The notes under the pieces are model-generated. The model was given only the letters and a program-made list of their open reading frames with translations, was not told the DNA's origin and ran no database searches. A DNA stretch of 64,000 nt, from contig NC_072806.1 of the NCBI RefSeq assembly GCF_028583425.1, positions 30,674,001-30,738,000 on the forward strand, in the 5' to 3' direction. Within the stretch, counting starts at the first letter, position 1. The number at the start of each line of letters is the position of its first letter. Source of the DNA: Eublepharis macularius. Lineage: Eukaryota > Chordata > Lepidosauria > Squamata > Eublepharidae. A program made the translations under genes and the position numbers. This document shows positions 1-12,300 of the stretch, one piece after another.

Positions 1-200
1 TTAGTCTGTAGTAGCAAAATCGAAGAGTCCAGTAGCACTTTTAAGACTAACCAACTTTACTGTAGCATAAGCTTTCAAGAATCAGTTCTCTTCTTCAGAT
101 GCATCATGCACCTGACGAAGAGAACTGTGATTCTCGAAAGCTTATGCTACAGTCAAGTTGGTTAGTCTTAAAAGGTGCTACTGGACTCTTTTCGATAGAT
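1..200. repeat. palindromic foldback repeat (AGTCCAGTAGCAC family)
   Basis: The arm at about 1-95 (GAGTCCAGTAGCAC, then GACTAACCAACTTTA, then TAGCATAAGCTTTC) is repeated in reverse complement at about 113-200, with a short centre. The left end is cut by the window edge. Related arms or foldbacks are at 7639-7775, 8397-8548, 25868-25945, 32283-32405 and 33456-33585. I do not know its class. Confidence 0.85.
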
Positions 201-730
201 TGTATAGTATACGTTCTGCATGCAAATATTGTCCCCTACCATCGAGTCTCTTCCAAAGCACTTTGTGTGCTTTATAATGGAAATCCCTATAACAATCTTT
301 CAAGGTAGTTATTCTTGTTACCATATCACAGATGGAGACAGGCGAAGCTGAGAGAAGTGTGGCTTGCCAACAATGACTATGAATTCATGGCACAGGTAAG
401 ATTTGAATCAGTGACTTCATAGTTCACAGCTCAGTTTTGTAGCTGCTCATTAGAAAACGCACTGGGGTGGGAGATATCTTCACCTTTATATCTTTGCAGG
501 CTTGAAAACTGAGTTTAGTTACACATCTTGAAATTGTAGATTCTCCCTTATAGTATGAAATCAAACAATACCTCAAATAAAAAAGAGCTATTTTGCTATG
601 AGTTGCTGTTAGATTCTTGTGGGTGCAAAAAATTATTCTAGAATGGTAGCTGTGTTAAGTCTGTTGCACCAAAAGATGCCATGGGCACTTGCCTAATAGA
701 ACTGTTGTGGTATAAACTGTTGTAGATTGA

Positions 731-960
731 GGGCCAAACTACAATTGACAAATGACACAGGTTGGACACTTGTCCGCTTCCCTCAAGTTTGGATGGGAAA
801 TGTAGGCAGCTTGACGGAATGTTGGACAAGTGACAGTTGAAAAGTCCATTGGACAGCAGTCGGAGAGTGAAGCTGCGAGACCAGGATGCCTACATTTCCC
901 ATCAAAACTTGAGGGAAGCGGACAAGTGTCCAACCTGTGTTGTCACTTGTAGCTTGGCCC
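731..960. mobile_element. non-autonomous DNA-transposon-like element (MITE), about 90-bp terminal inverted repeats
   Basis: The left end GGGCCAAACTACAA, through ACACAGGTTGGACACTTGTC to GGGAAATGTAGGCA, is mirrored at the right end, which finishes TGTAGCTTGGCCC. The arms are near identical, with a short unrelated middle. No coding capacity. No clear target duplication, so the superfamily is open. Confidence 0.75.
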
Positions 961-2020
961 TAAAGCACACCATCAAAGGAATCTTGACAACATCTGCCTG
1001 ATGTTCTGGGTTCCTTTATTATAATTACACTCTAGTCCACAAAAAGCTTACGCTGCAATAAATCCATTAGTGTAGAAAGGTGTCATAGACTCCCTTTAAT
1101 TTTTTTTAAAATTGGAAATTACCTCAAGTGATGTCCAAGAAGGGGTGGGTGGGTGGGAGAAGCATATAGAGGGCTGGTATCAAATACGTTTGAGATGGAT
1201 CTTGAAATCCTCCCTGAAAATGCAAGAAGCTTAAACCATTTAACCTCAGCAAATCAAAATAATCTCGACTGAACAGGGAAAAGGAACTCTATAGCTTGAC
1301 AGAGTAAGCTCCAATCAATGCCTCAACCAGCAGTAATCAACAGCTCTTCTCTCTCTCTCTCTCTCTCGTTCACACACACACACACACACACACGTCACTA
1401 CAACACCCCTTCCCCCATCAGTGCCTCTTTTCTACGCGGCTAAGCAGGCGTGCGCAAGTATGTCAAACACCCTCCTCTGCTGGCACCACCAAGACGTAAG
1501 CAGCTATTATTCCCAAATGAAGCAGCTGCTTGTTGACATCACCCACGGTAGAATCCTTTTGTCTGCCCGTGTCTCCTGCACCAAAAAGCTCCTCTGAGTC
1601 ACAGCTCAGGCCCCCCCTCCCCTCCCCAGTCATCTTCCTTCCTTTTGTTTCATGCCGGCAGGAAAGCTCTCTTCCTGACTCATGGATTTTGAAATCTGAC
1701 AACGTCTCATTCCCAAAATGGAACCAGAATAATTTATTATGCAGATAACTCCTGAATGTTACCCCTGTCATTTTCTGAAAAAAATAGCTCCCTTAAGCTC
1801 CTGGTACTTGAAACAAAAACAAATGCTCTAGAATTAACTAGGTAAAAACCATCATAAAGCCACTCTTAAGGGCTGTGGAAGGCAAGCATGTTTTTGTGGC
1901 TGGGTGACTGTGCCAAATATGTAGGGTGCTTTTTTGGTTTGTACCTTGCCATGACAATGTTTTCACTTTTTTGGCAGTGCCATTTTACACTTCCTTCATA
2001 AGCAGCCTGAGCCAACATGG
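961..2020. other. intergenic stretch, no gene recognised
   Basis: Downstream of RAD51C on its 3' side. Apart from the dinucleotide repeat at 1345-1393 I see no coding, RNA or mobile feature. The open frames here lack family motifs and splice context. Confidence 0.6.
1345..1393. repeat. compound microsatellite (CT)n(CA)n
   Basis: About 11 CT units followed, after a short break, by about 11 CA units. Confidence 0.97.
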
Positions 2021-2028
2021 ACAGTAGG

Positions 2029-2255
2029 TAGGGTTCCCGGCCTCCAGGTGGTGGCTGGAGATCTCCCGGAATTACAACTGGTCTCCAGGCCACAGAGATC
2101 AGTTCACCTGGAGAAAATGGCTATTTTGGGGGTGGACTCTATGGAATTATGCCATGCCAAGGTCCTTTCTCTCCCCAACCCCCACTTTCTCCAGGTTTCT
2201 CCCCCCCCCCCCCCCAGATCTCCAGGAATTTCCCAACTTGAAGCTGGCAACCCTA
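2029..2255. mobile_element. hAT-like element, TAGGGTTGCC family, copy 1
   Basis: 227 bp with TAGGGTTCCCGGCC at one end and CTGGCAACCCTA at the other, flanked by a perfect 8-bp direct repeat ACAGTAGG (2021-2028 and 2256-2263). The 8-bp duplication points to the hAT superfamily. It contains a C-run (2206-2215) and no coding capacity. Confidence 0.88.
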
Positions 2256-2309
2256 ACAGTAGGAAAGGCAGAGCACAGATACTATCATTCTTTCCCTCAC
2301 ACAAACACA

Positions 2310-2415
2310 TGTAGGTATCAAATTTACTTCATGTATACCTCCCCTTTCTCCCCAATGGGGGCTCCAAGTGGCTTACATCTTTCTCTTCATGTTCTTCTCA
2401 CAACAACCCTGTAAG
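2310..2415 (-). mobile_element. tRNA-derived SINE, 3' part, split by insertion
   Basis: The reverse strand of a reptilian SINE tail: CCCCAATGGGGGCTCCAAGTGG then ACAACAACCCTGTAAG. It is interrupted at 2416 by a hAT-like element and resumes at 2809. Confidence 0.75.
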
Positions 2416-2800
2416 TAGGGTTGTCAGGTTCCTAAGCCCTCCTGGTGTGTGTGTTGGGAGGAAACCCGACTTACCACGAGGACGATCTTGGCGTGCACGC
2501 TACCAGCACCAATGTGATGACATCACTTCCAGAAGTGACGCCAATGCGCTGGGCGTGCCCATTTGAGGCTAAAATTGGCCCCTGTGAAGCATGGGAGCAT
2601 GCCTGCCACCAGCGCTTCCTGAAGTAACATAGTCGCGCCCTGTACCAGGAGTGCATCCACTGCAAGCTTGCCCAGGTTGCCTGCTGGTAGCAGGTGATCA
2701 CCAGGTGGTTTGCCACCTCCCGCTAACTGCCATCAATTGGTGGGCAATGAAGCAAACCAGTAGGAGATTGCCCACTTCCAGCAGGCAACTGGGAATCCTA
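2416..2800. mobile_element. hAT-like element, TAGGGTTG family, nested in a SINE
   Basis: 385 bp starting TAGGGTTGTCAGG. The flanking 8-mers CCTGTAAG and TCTGTAAG match at 7 of 8 positions and correspond to one SINE position. Its body (CACTTCCAGAAGTGACG, GCATGGGAGCATGCCTGCC) resembles the copy at 61247-61607. Confidence 0.72.
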
Positions 2801-2808
2801 TCTGTAAG

Positions 2809-2910
2809 GTATGTTAAGCTGATTGCTTGCAATTGGTCCAAGGCTGCTGCCCAGCAAGCTTCCATGACAGAGTGGGGATTCAAACCTGGATCTCCCTGAT
2901 CCTAGAGGAA
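2809..2910 (-). mobile_element. tRNA-derived SINE, 5' part of the split copy
   Basis: It continues the SINE broken at 2415: GGTCCAAGGCTGC and CAGAGTGGGGATTCAAACC (B-box side), then CTGGATCTCCCTGATCCTAG. Together with 2310-2415 it forms one SINE. Confidence 0.65.
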
Positions 2911-3165
2911 GGTATCACTGTAGCTGGGACAAAACCCGCCAGCTAATTCTGACACTTGGAGGCCAGTTTGCCAAAGTACTGAACTTTCTACTCCCTCCTC
3001 CAAGCAAATAGTTCATGTTGAATCAGTAAGTTTCCTGTTTTCCATTCCATAAAAAACGGAAAACTCCTTGATGCAAATACTATTTCCAAACTTAAAAGAA
3101 ATCATATGAACAGGGAGGAGAGAACCAGATAAAATTTCCAAACTATAGATTAAAATTATGCTCCT

Positions 3166-3171
3166 TTTATT
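3166..3171 (-). terminator. candidate RAD51C polyadenylation signal AATAAA
   Basis: A perfect AATAAA on the minus strand, about 81 nt beyond the RAD51C stop codon. It would give a very short 3' UTR. Usage is inferred from position only; longer 3' ends are possible. Confidence 0.55.
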
Positions 3172-3251
3172 CGAGTTAAACAGTCCTTTGTGCATCATTA
3201 AGTCCAGCCACAGTACAAACATTTTCAGAGAGAGAAACTGATTCATCTGTA

Positions 3252-3344
3252 TCACTGTTCCTCTACTCGTGGCCTTTTACGAGGGTTTGTCTTGTTTTCT
3301 GCCAGGGCTGGGGATGGAAGCTGAACATCTCTGAATCCATGAGG
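3252..3344 (-). CDS. RAD51C: RAD51C exon 9 (stop codon, nuclear localisation signal)
   Basis: 93 nt from a TTTTACAG acceptor to the TGA at 3254-3252. It opens PHGFRDV (human PQGFRDT), runs through a weakly conserved linker and ends RKRPRVEEQ. The basic cluster followed by acidic residues matches the human TRKRSRDPEEEL tail, which acts as a nuclear localisation signal. Confidence 0.93.
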   Translation of the reverse strand, partial: PHGFRDVQLPSPALAENKTNPRKRPRVEEQ

Positions 3345-6300
3345 CTGTAAAATACAAGCAATATGTTTTAAGCAAACTTCAGGACAGCTGATCATGGATT
3401 CCTGATTATGGAATTCCCAGGATCATGTCCAGAATTTGCAGTGTGAATAGGAAAATACTGCACATCGTGACATCATTCTGTTATCTTTGTTTTCCTTTAA
3501 AAATGGCACGCTATGCTTCAGGTGGCTCCAAAGGCTTAGGGATGCAGCAAAGTTCTTTCAAACAGATGACATTTCAAGCGGGTGTAGTGTGAAAATCAGG
3601 TGGAATTAGTATCAAGAGTCTGACTTTTTTAAAAAAAAATGCCAACAGGTCTTATGAGCAAGACCAAGTTGATCTGAAACAAAAACAGGAAACGAGTTCT
3701 TGCTGATCTCTGGACCTTCTTATAAACTGCGTTAAGAGCCATCTTGCTTGGTGTGGCAAAGCTCGGCTACCTACCTCCTTCTTAAAAGGACAAACAAAAA
3801 GAGAGGCCAGAAGGGTAACATCTAAACAAGTCCCCTCCACAGTTTTAGGTCATTGAGTAGTCTGTAAACTTGGTAATCTTTAAGTTTAATGCTTCATTGC
3901 TGCCATAATATCCTTCTGCTGCATGCACGTACAAAAAATGGACAAAAACCTGATCCTGTAGGCAAAAAAGTACAGCAAAAGCATTCCAGCTGTTATAAGT
4001 CCCACCTTCTGCAAGACAGGGGACAGGGGATTCCAGGGACAAGCCCCTTCCCTCCAGGATCAAAATCAGCTGACTGACCCTGCCTTCGGAGAGGAGGAGC
4101 TATATCCCAAAAGTAAGGACTGCCCCACTCCTAGGACCACCAGAGAATACAGAAGCCACTTGAATTCTAGCCATTGGAACAGAGATACTGGTGTTACATG
4201 AAGAAGCCTCAGGGTTCTATGATCCCCCCCTCCAAAGCTCCAATTCCATCCACTTTTCCTTGCTTTGTAGCACACCACAGTATGCAGCTACATCTAACGC
4301 AGGAAAGCCATGGTTTGCACAAACCATAATATGCATGCAGACCAGGAATGGAAACCATACCACAAACCATGGCTGCTATAAGCCAGGAAGAGGCAGAGAA
4401 CTGGTATATGTTAAGGGAATGAACCATGCATTGGAAAAGAAAACACTGCAGTTCAGAAATATAATGTGTGTATTTTCTTTCCTAGACTCTGGGGGAAGAG
4501 ACTTGGTCACATAAAGAAGGTACTTTTGGTAAAAAAAAGTAATAAAATTAATTAGCCAGAGACAGCATGTTGTGATCTTATTGGACAACTGTGCCAAAAA
4601 CCAGGTATGGACCATCATGTAATTCACAGTATAGAACTTAGCACTTAAATTTTTAACTGTTCAGCATGAACTAATACTGCTCCATTGTTCAAAAGCTTGG
4701 CAAGGCAAGCTAAATACTGTGATCTCTGTATCTCAAGAAACTTGTATTATTAAAGATGCAAGAACAAAGATTGATAGGATCTTCTATTGGGAGCAACATT
4801 TCCTCTGAAGAAAAACAAGTGGTACATGAGCAAGATGGAAAGTTTGCTGTAACCATTTCTGTACAAAGACCTCTGAAGAGGAGCTTGAAAGCTATCATTT
4901 CCACCAACAGCCCTTGTTCTAGTAAAAGCTATCATCTTGTCCTCTTTCTATGTCTCACTCTGTAATCATAGTGCCAACAGCAGCCCTCAGCTAAAATCTG
5001 AGCAAGTTTCTTGCCAAGTTACAAATGAGAAGAAGCCTCCAATAAGAGACCGAGGAGTCCCAAATCTTCATGAGTCTGCTCAGGTCTGCGTGGCTAATTA
5101 AGTACGTGGTGATTCTGCAGATGAATCATACACTCCACTGCACTGAACAAACTAGGTAAGGAACAATCCCTAAAAGAGGGCGGGAGGACAAGAAATGTTA
5201 AGAATATTTGAGCCACAGGCAAAGAGCCTGGGAAGGCTATGGAATCTCCACCTCTGGTACTTTTTCCAAGGAGATGGTTGGTAGCCATCTGCCGGAGATC
5301 CTTTGAGATTCTATCACTCAACCTTTAAACATTGCAAAGAGCAGGACATGAGAAACCCAGAAGTCCTTTCCTTCAACAGAGCTACAAAAACTGGACTTTC
5401 TCACAACACTGTATTTGTTAATGAATAATGTTGTTGTCTGAAGCAGCTGGGTCACATTAAAATATGCATAGTCAAGAATATGCCCCAAAGCAGTATTGTT
5501 CCAAGATTTGTTAATGCCAATTTTTAAAATAAGAGTCCAGAGGGGAACTGAAAGACTGTAAGCCAGTTTGCTTAACATCTGCCCCAGGCAAATTACAGAA
5601 ACCGATCAAAGATAGAAATATTAAGCACATAGAGAAAAAAAAGCCTGCGGAGGAAAAATCAGTACGGCTTCTGTAAAGGGAAGTCCTGCCTCGCCAAACT
5701 TTTGGGGTTCTTTGAGAAATTGAACTAACATGTAGATAATGGTGTTCTGGTAGACATTATATACTTGGGACTTCGAAAAGGTTTTTGACAAGGTTCCTTA
5801 CCAAAAATTCCTGAGTAAGCTTAGCAGTCACAGGATAAGAGGGTCTTCTTATGGATTAAAAACTGGTTAAATGGCAGGAAGCAGAGGGAATAAATGGCCA
5901 GTTCTCAAAATGGGAGAAAGTACACATGGAGGTCCCACAAGGATTGCTAGTGGTGCTGGTGTTGTCATAAATAATGTGGAACGGGGGGTGAACAGAGTAG
6001 TGGCCAGGTTTGCAGATGACACAAAATTATTCAGGATGGTGAAAACCAAGGATGACTATGAAGAACTTGAGGCAGATCTCCACAAATTGGGTGAGTGGGC
6101 AACAATGGGGAGAATGAATTTCAGCGTAGGCAAGTGTAAGGTGATGCACATTGGAATAAAAAAAGCTCAGCTTCAAGTATATGCTTATGGGGTCTGAACT
6201 TGCTGAAACTGAGAGGGAAACAGATGTTCAGGTTAGTGGTTAGTGTCAACCAGAGTGGTGCAGAAGTGAAAAAAAGCATACTCTATGCTAGGGATTGCTA

Positions 6301-9300
6301 AGAAAGGGGAAAAAACAACAGATATTATAATGGCCTTGTACAGATCTATGATGCGGCCTCATTTGGAATACTGTGTGCAGTTCTGGGCACTGTATTGCAA
6401 ACAGGATGCTGCAGAGCTGAAAAAAGTACAGAAGAGAACAACCAAGATGATTAGGAGGTAGGGGCACTTTTCCTCCTCTTTTCAGTTTAGAAAAGAAACA
6501 ACTAAGGGGTGGACATGATAGAGGTTTATAAAATTATGTACAGGATAGAGAGGGTGGACAGAAATTTTTCTCCCTCTCCTAAAATACTTCAGCTCAGGAC
6601 TTTTTTTCTGGGAAGAGGTGGTGGAACACAGGACCGCACAACGATGTCACTTTGGGTTAGCTGGAACAAGGGGGGAGTTTTTTAAAGTTTAAATCGCCCT
6701 TGGCAAAAATGGTCACATGGCCGGTGGCCCCGCCCCCTGATCTCCAGACAGAGGGGAGTTTAGATTGCCCTCTGCACCGGAGGGCAATCTAAACTCCCCT
6801 CTGTCTGGAGATCAGGGGGCGGGGCCACCAGCCATGTGACCATTTTCAAGAGGTGCCAGAACGCCGTTCCACCACATTCCTGCTGAAAAAAAAGCCGTGC
6901 TTCAGTTCAGTGCTCAATGACATCCAATGAAGGTGACTGGCAGTAGATTTCAGGACTGACAAAAGAAATACTTCTTTACACAAGCGATTAAAAATGTAGC
7001 ATTCTCTGCCCGAGGATGCAGTGATGGCCACCAGCAGAGACAGGTTTAAAAGGGGGTTTAGACCGATTCTATCAAAGGCTACTAGCCATGGTGACTAAGG
7101 GTACCTCCACATTCAGAGGAAGTAAACTTCTGAATACCAATGCTAGGAGGCAACATCAGGGAAAGGCCTTGGCCTCTAGGCCCTGTTGATGGCCCTCCAG
7201 AGTAACTGGTTGGTTCCTGGGTGAGAGAGGAGGCTGAACTAGATAGACCACTAGTCTGATCCAAGAGGGCTCTTATCAAAAGCTGCAATGCTCAGTTTTT
7301 ATCCAGGCCTCTGAAGAACCTCCGTTCTGAAAAGGAAGCTATTAAAAAACAAACTGTAACGAATGCTATGGCAACATGTTGTTACCAAGAGCACACATGG
7401 CAAGCGAACACTTATATGGCAAGCAACGCTCATGACATTTCAAGGGAACAGTTTAAAATGGATTTTTCTTGGCTCTATCTCCAGCAGAAGCTGTCCACAA
7501 AGACGACACAGTGTTGCTATCACAATATTTACCATGAAACTATTCTGGGAGATTTCAAAGCTCAGACGGCATCTCCAGAAATATTCTGTGGACAGATCCT
7601 GGTCACTCTGAGTGGCTACTGGTGTTACGATCTCTGTACCATGCATCTGACGAAGAGAACTGTGATTCTCGAAAGCTTATGCTACAATAAAATTGGTTAG
7701 TCTTAAAGGTGCTACTGGACTCTTTTTGATTTTGCTACCACAGACTAACACGGCTAACTCCTCTGCATCTATGATCCTCCTCAGCCAGCTCACAGTGCAA
7801 TGTCTTGTATGTTTAACTGGCAGTGCAGGATCATGCCACCTCCTTTCAATTGTGAAGATTCTGTGCCGTCAGCCAAACCGAGAAGTTAATAGTGCAGCTG
7901 CCTGGCTGCTTGACATCATAATGTATGTATGTAACTGCCCTCAGAGGAATTCCAAAGCTGGGAAGGGTAAATAAGTATATAATGCAAATTGGATTTTGTA
8001 TCATATTCTGTCATATCGATATACATTCTTGGCTTTGCTAGGAATAAAAAATGTGCATGCACACTCTACCCTTGGGGCGAGATAGTAGGAGACTATGGAC
8101 CTGTGTCCAGACCAGGTAGCTGCTGAATGGGGCACACTGTTAAGCTACCTACCAGCGTGTCAACTTGCGGCTGCTCCAAGATGGAGTTATCTGTTCGAGA
8201 GTTTGACGCGAAGCCTTTCAAATCTTACTTCCCAATTCTGCCCCCCTCCCATGCTTACCGTAACACAATATGGTACAGTTGACTCCTTTTGACTTGGTGA
8301 CTTGTACAGTGTAGCCAACCTAGAAGGAATAAAAAGCACTGCCTTTCAGGGACGAATCTTTTGTCTTTAAAGAAAACACGTATTTTTTACAAGATGGGTA
8401 GCAGTCTGTAGCAGTAAAAAGGAACAAGAGTCTAGTAGCATCTATAAGACTAACAAAATTTGTGGTAGGCTATGAGCTTCTGAAGAAGTGAGCTGTGACT
8501 CACAAATGCTCATACCCTACCAAAAATTTTGTTAGTCATATAGTGTCTGCACATCACTATCACAACCTAAAAGTCAAAGGAGAGTTGTTTTTTACTGCTA
8601 AGTTTAAAATTCAGACTCAAATCCACTCAGGGAAGTTTTCCTCTGTAAGCCCCAAGGCTTTTTTTCAGCAGGAACAGAGTTCCGGCACCTCTCGTGACCG
8701 GAGGCCCCACCCCCTGATCTCCAGACAGAGAGATTTGTAAGGGGGCCATTTTGTAAGGGGGTCCGTGTGTTTCTCCCTCATTTTCCTCTTTTCCCAGAAA
8801 AAAAGCCCTGGCAAGCCCCACTGTGAGGAACCTGTGCTGTGCAAGAGTGGTACCATGCTAGGATTACTGTTTCCTATTCAACTCTGCCTTTCTGTCAATT
8901 ATGGCTCAAAGCAGTCGGCAGTGTTCCTGTTCATTTTCAAGGGGCTCGTGTAGGAAAAATGAAGCAGCGGACTGGGCCCAAAGCAGGAAAAATGAAGCTT
9001 ACAGACAGGTGCAGATTTAAACTAAACCACTTCGGCTACCGACTCTCTTCTGGGTTCACTTCAAAGTACTGGTTAAAGCCTTTTATATGCTGGAACCAGG
9101 GTTTCTGAAGGGCCACCTGCTCCCATAGGAATCTACCCAATGACTGCAGCCATCATCTGAAGAAGCCCCATTCTGAGGGCTCCCATCCCCTGAAATAAGG
9201 TGGAGGGCCATGTGAGGCAGCTGTTTGCAAAGGAAGACCCTCCCCACAGATACACAAGTGGCACCGAATGTTTCAGGTGGCAGCTAAAGGCATACTTGTT

Positions 9301-12300
9301 TATTCAGCCTCTGTTGATTATGTTTTATTTTAAAATACGGGATTTTAATATGTGATTGTTGTTTAGATTGTATTTTAATTGTCTGCACGCCATCTCAAGC
9401 ATCTCTGACGGAAAGAAAGGAACAGATATTATTAAAAATAAGCAAACGCATACACAAGCCATAGATATAATCAAGCTATGAAGGGAACAGCAGGCATTTC
9501 ATCACCAGCAATAGCTGGGCTACAAGACGTATGTCATCACATCAGACACATAACATAGGATAAAAATGAGTAAACGAGGAAGAACACCGGTGGTTTTATG
9601 AAGCAAGTCTGCTAGGTTTATTTCTGTATATCTAGTTGGTATTTTATGGTTTGCTATTCTGGGATTTTTGTTTGTTCTTTTATGTGGTAGGTTTTGTTAG
9701 GGTGGGATATAAAATATTTAATGTTAATAGAAGCTAATTCCATTATTTCAACCCACAGAAATGAGACAAGAACTGCTTGCCAATCCCAGAAAATGGAGAA
9801 CAATGCCCTTGCCCTTCCACAGGAAAACATTCTGCCAGGTCCAGCATCAGCACATGGTGAGGCGGGGTAGCTGCCAGGCATGTGGCTTTTGGTGGGGCCT
9901 ATGGCTGCTAACACCCAACTCATACATCTCACCTTATGTCTAACCCTAACCCTTCCACTGTCTGCTTGTGAGCACCTGGTCACCTTTGCACCTGGCTGAA
10001 TATGCTGCCTAGCAATGCTGGAGGAGGGTATGTAGGTGGTGCACAAGGCATTAACATTCCTGGTGGCCGTGGTAGTGGCACTCCTAGCTGCACCCACTCC
10101 GCAGCACCAGTGGGGAAAGGGCATGAAAGCAGTCTAGGCAGCTGTGACTGCAGATAGTAGGAACGTTTGCAAGTGGGCAAAAGGAAGTACACGCAGGCAG
10201 GTGGGGGCATGGTGGTGGGAGGGCAAGGGGACCAGTAGTAGGCATGGGGGGCCCCAGAGCACTCTCTGCCCAGGCCCCCCCCCCACAAAATGTAGAACTG
10301 GCCCTGCATTCTGCCCTGCTCTGAGATAATTTGCCAAGCATTGCTGCTAATTATTTTTAGGGCTTTGGCTGCTTCTCCCTCCCTTCAGTGCCATTCTATT
10401 AGAAAGCACATAATTACTGCTTGAGGAAGATTACCACTTTGCATTAGCCGCACAGGGAATTCCTTAGAACATTTAAATTGTACTTTACAGCTCAATTTTG
10501 AGACATCCTAAGCAGTGTTCTTGGAAGCTCTCAGCTGGTGCTCCACTGTCAGCCTCCAACTCAATGGGGGCCTGTTCACCCAATAACAGCCCCCTCCAAA
10601 CCCCTGAAATTGACTCATATTCCAGGGATGGAGGGGAAATGAGAACAAGGACAGGTATCAGATTTAGCAGGAGGGAAAGTCTTAATGGATAGACCTGAAT
10701 ACTCCAGCTGTTGCATAAGCTACACAGTAAGAACCCATGTGGACTGTAAATTAGAGGAGGGTCTTCCCCAGCCAACAGATTTTATTCTACCTTTATACCC
10801 TAAGACACAAATAAACACAGCCTCGGTCAATACTGCATGGAGCCCTTCTTTCTTTCTGTCTGCTGTTACAATGTGAATTATTAGAGAGTTTCCTATTTAC
10901 TAAACATCAGCTGAATGCCAGAAAGTTCCAGGCTGGGCTAGGAGAAGGAGATAATTTCCAGAGATCTTCTTTCTAAGAGTTTAATCTATGTCATGGCTCA
11001 ATTTAGACGTCATACAAAACCATGGTTTATAATTAGTACGATCATCTGAATAAGGAAGGGCCACTCTACAAACTATAGCTGATAAGAGTCCAAGATATGA
11101 GACTAAGGTTTAAAATTGGTTTATTAATCATATTTAAAGCCTAAATCACAGGAAACATGAACATATGGCTTAATCCTGCCTTGATTCCTGGTGCCAATCT
11201 CACTACAATGCAGGCTGGGATTCACAGCCATCTCTCTGCAGAGTTGAAAACGGGGGTGATGAAACCTGTATTTTGTAAAACCATACCAGAATCTTTTGAA
11301 CCATACCAGAATTGGAATGATCATCTGTAAGCTGAATTCTAATTTCACAGAATAACCGCAATTAAAATAAAACACTTGAGAGCCAGTTTGGTGTAGTGGT
11401 TAAGAGTGCGGGACCCTAATCTGGAGAGCTGGGTTTGATTCCCCACTCCTGCACTTGAAGCCAGCTGGGTGACCTTGGGCCAGTCAGCTCTCTCAGAGCT
11501 CTCTCAGCCCCACCCACCTCACAGGGTGTTTTGTTGTGGGGATAATAATGACATACTTTGTAAACTGCTCTGAGTGGGTGTTAAGTCATCCTGAACGGCA
11601 GTATATAAATCAAATGTTGTTGTTATTACTGAACTGAGCCCACTTCATTTCCACGGCTGCTGTAGTTCTTATTTGGCTTCAGCATTCCGTTCCGAAAACT
11701 AACAGCCAAGTGACCCTGATTTAAGGATACTTAAATCTGGAGACTGCAGCCATGAATGGACAAGATAGATCTTGCTACACATCTGGAAAATGCCTCTTGT
11801 TTGCAGAAAAATTTGAAATCTAAAAAAAAAATACATTGGGAAGTTTAAAAAACCCAAAATGATAAAAGGAGTGCCTGTAGTTTTAATCAGAGGCCCTCAG
11901 TGGCTGTTGTTAGGGAACCATTAGCCAGTGTTCCAGGCTTGGTTTCTGTCAGTAAGAGGCAAGGGGAGGGTCCCTTTCAGGACTGTTTTGGCCTTTGAGG
12001 GAGGACTCATTGGGGCCAGACCCAGAAGCAACCACTGGGCAACTTGATACCACATGATTTGCATGACTCACTCATGCCCGGCTGCGTGCTACTGTTCAAC
12101 AGCACTCCCCCCTCCCCGCAAGCCAGTCAGGTGTAGAGGCTCAGAGTAGGATGTGGGAGACCACTCTGCTGCAGATGCTCACTGGGTAACTTTGATCCAG
12201 TTTCACACACTCAGCTTAACCTACCTCTCTGGGGTGTTGTGAGGATAAAATGAAGGCAAGGAGAATGATGTAAGCTGCTTTGAGTCCCCATTGTGGAGAA

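Larger units (their letters stand above)
3345..8258. other. RAD51C intron 8
   Basis: 4.9 kb. It holds a CR1 LINE (about 5590-7290) split by a hAT-like element and a foldback-repeat arm at 7639-7775. A degenerate inverted motif around AAACCATGGTTT lies at about 4300-4390. The rest, 3345-5585 and 7300-7635, shows nothing I recognise. Confidence 0.7.

Noticed and set aside
9654..10124. 156-residue minus-strand open frame
   Set aside because: Low-complexity, no family motif and no splice or promoter context; lies in a RAD51C intron.
10084..10341. Group of overlapping open frames on both strands
   Set aside because: GC-rich, proline-rich shadow frames in several phases with no homologue I know.
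11378..11470. Functional tRNA gene
   Set aside because: The B-box-like stretch belongs to a tRNA-derived SINE present in several copies; there is no complete cloverleaf.
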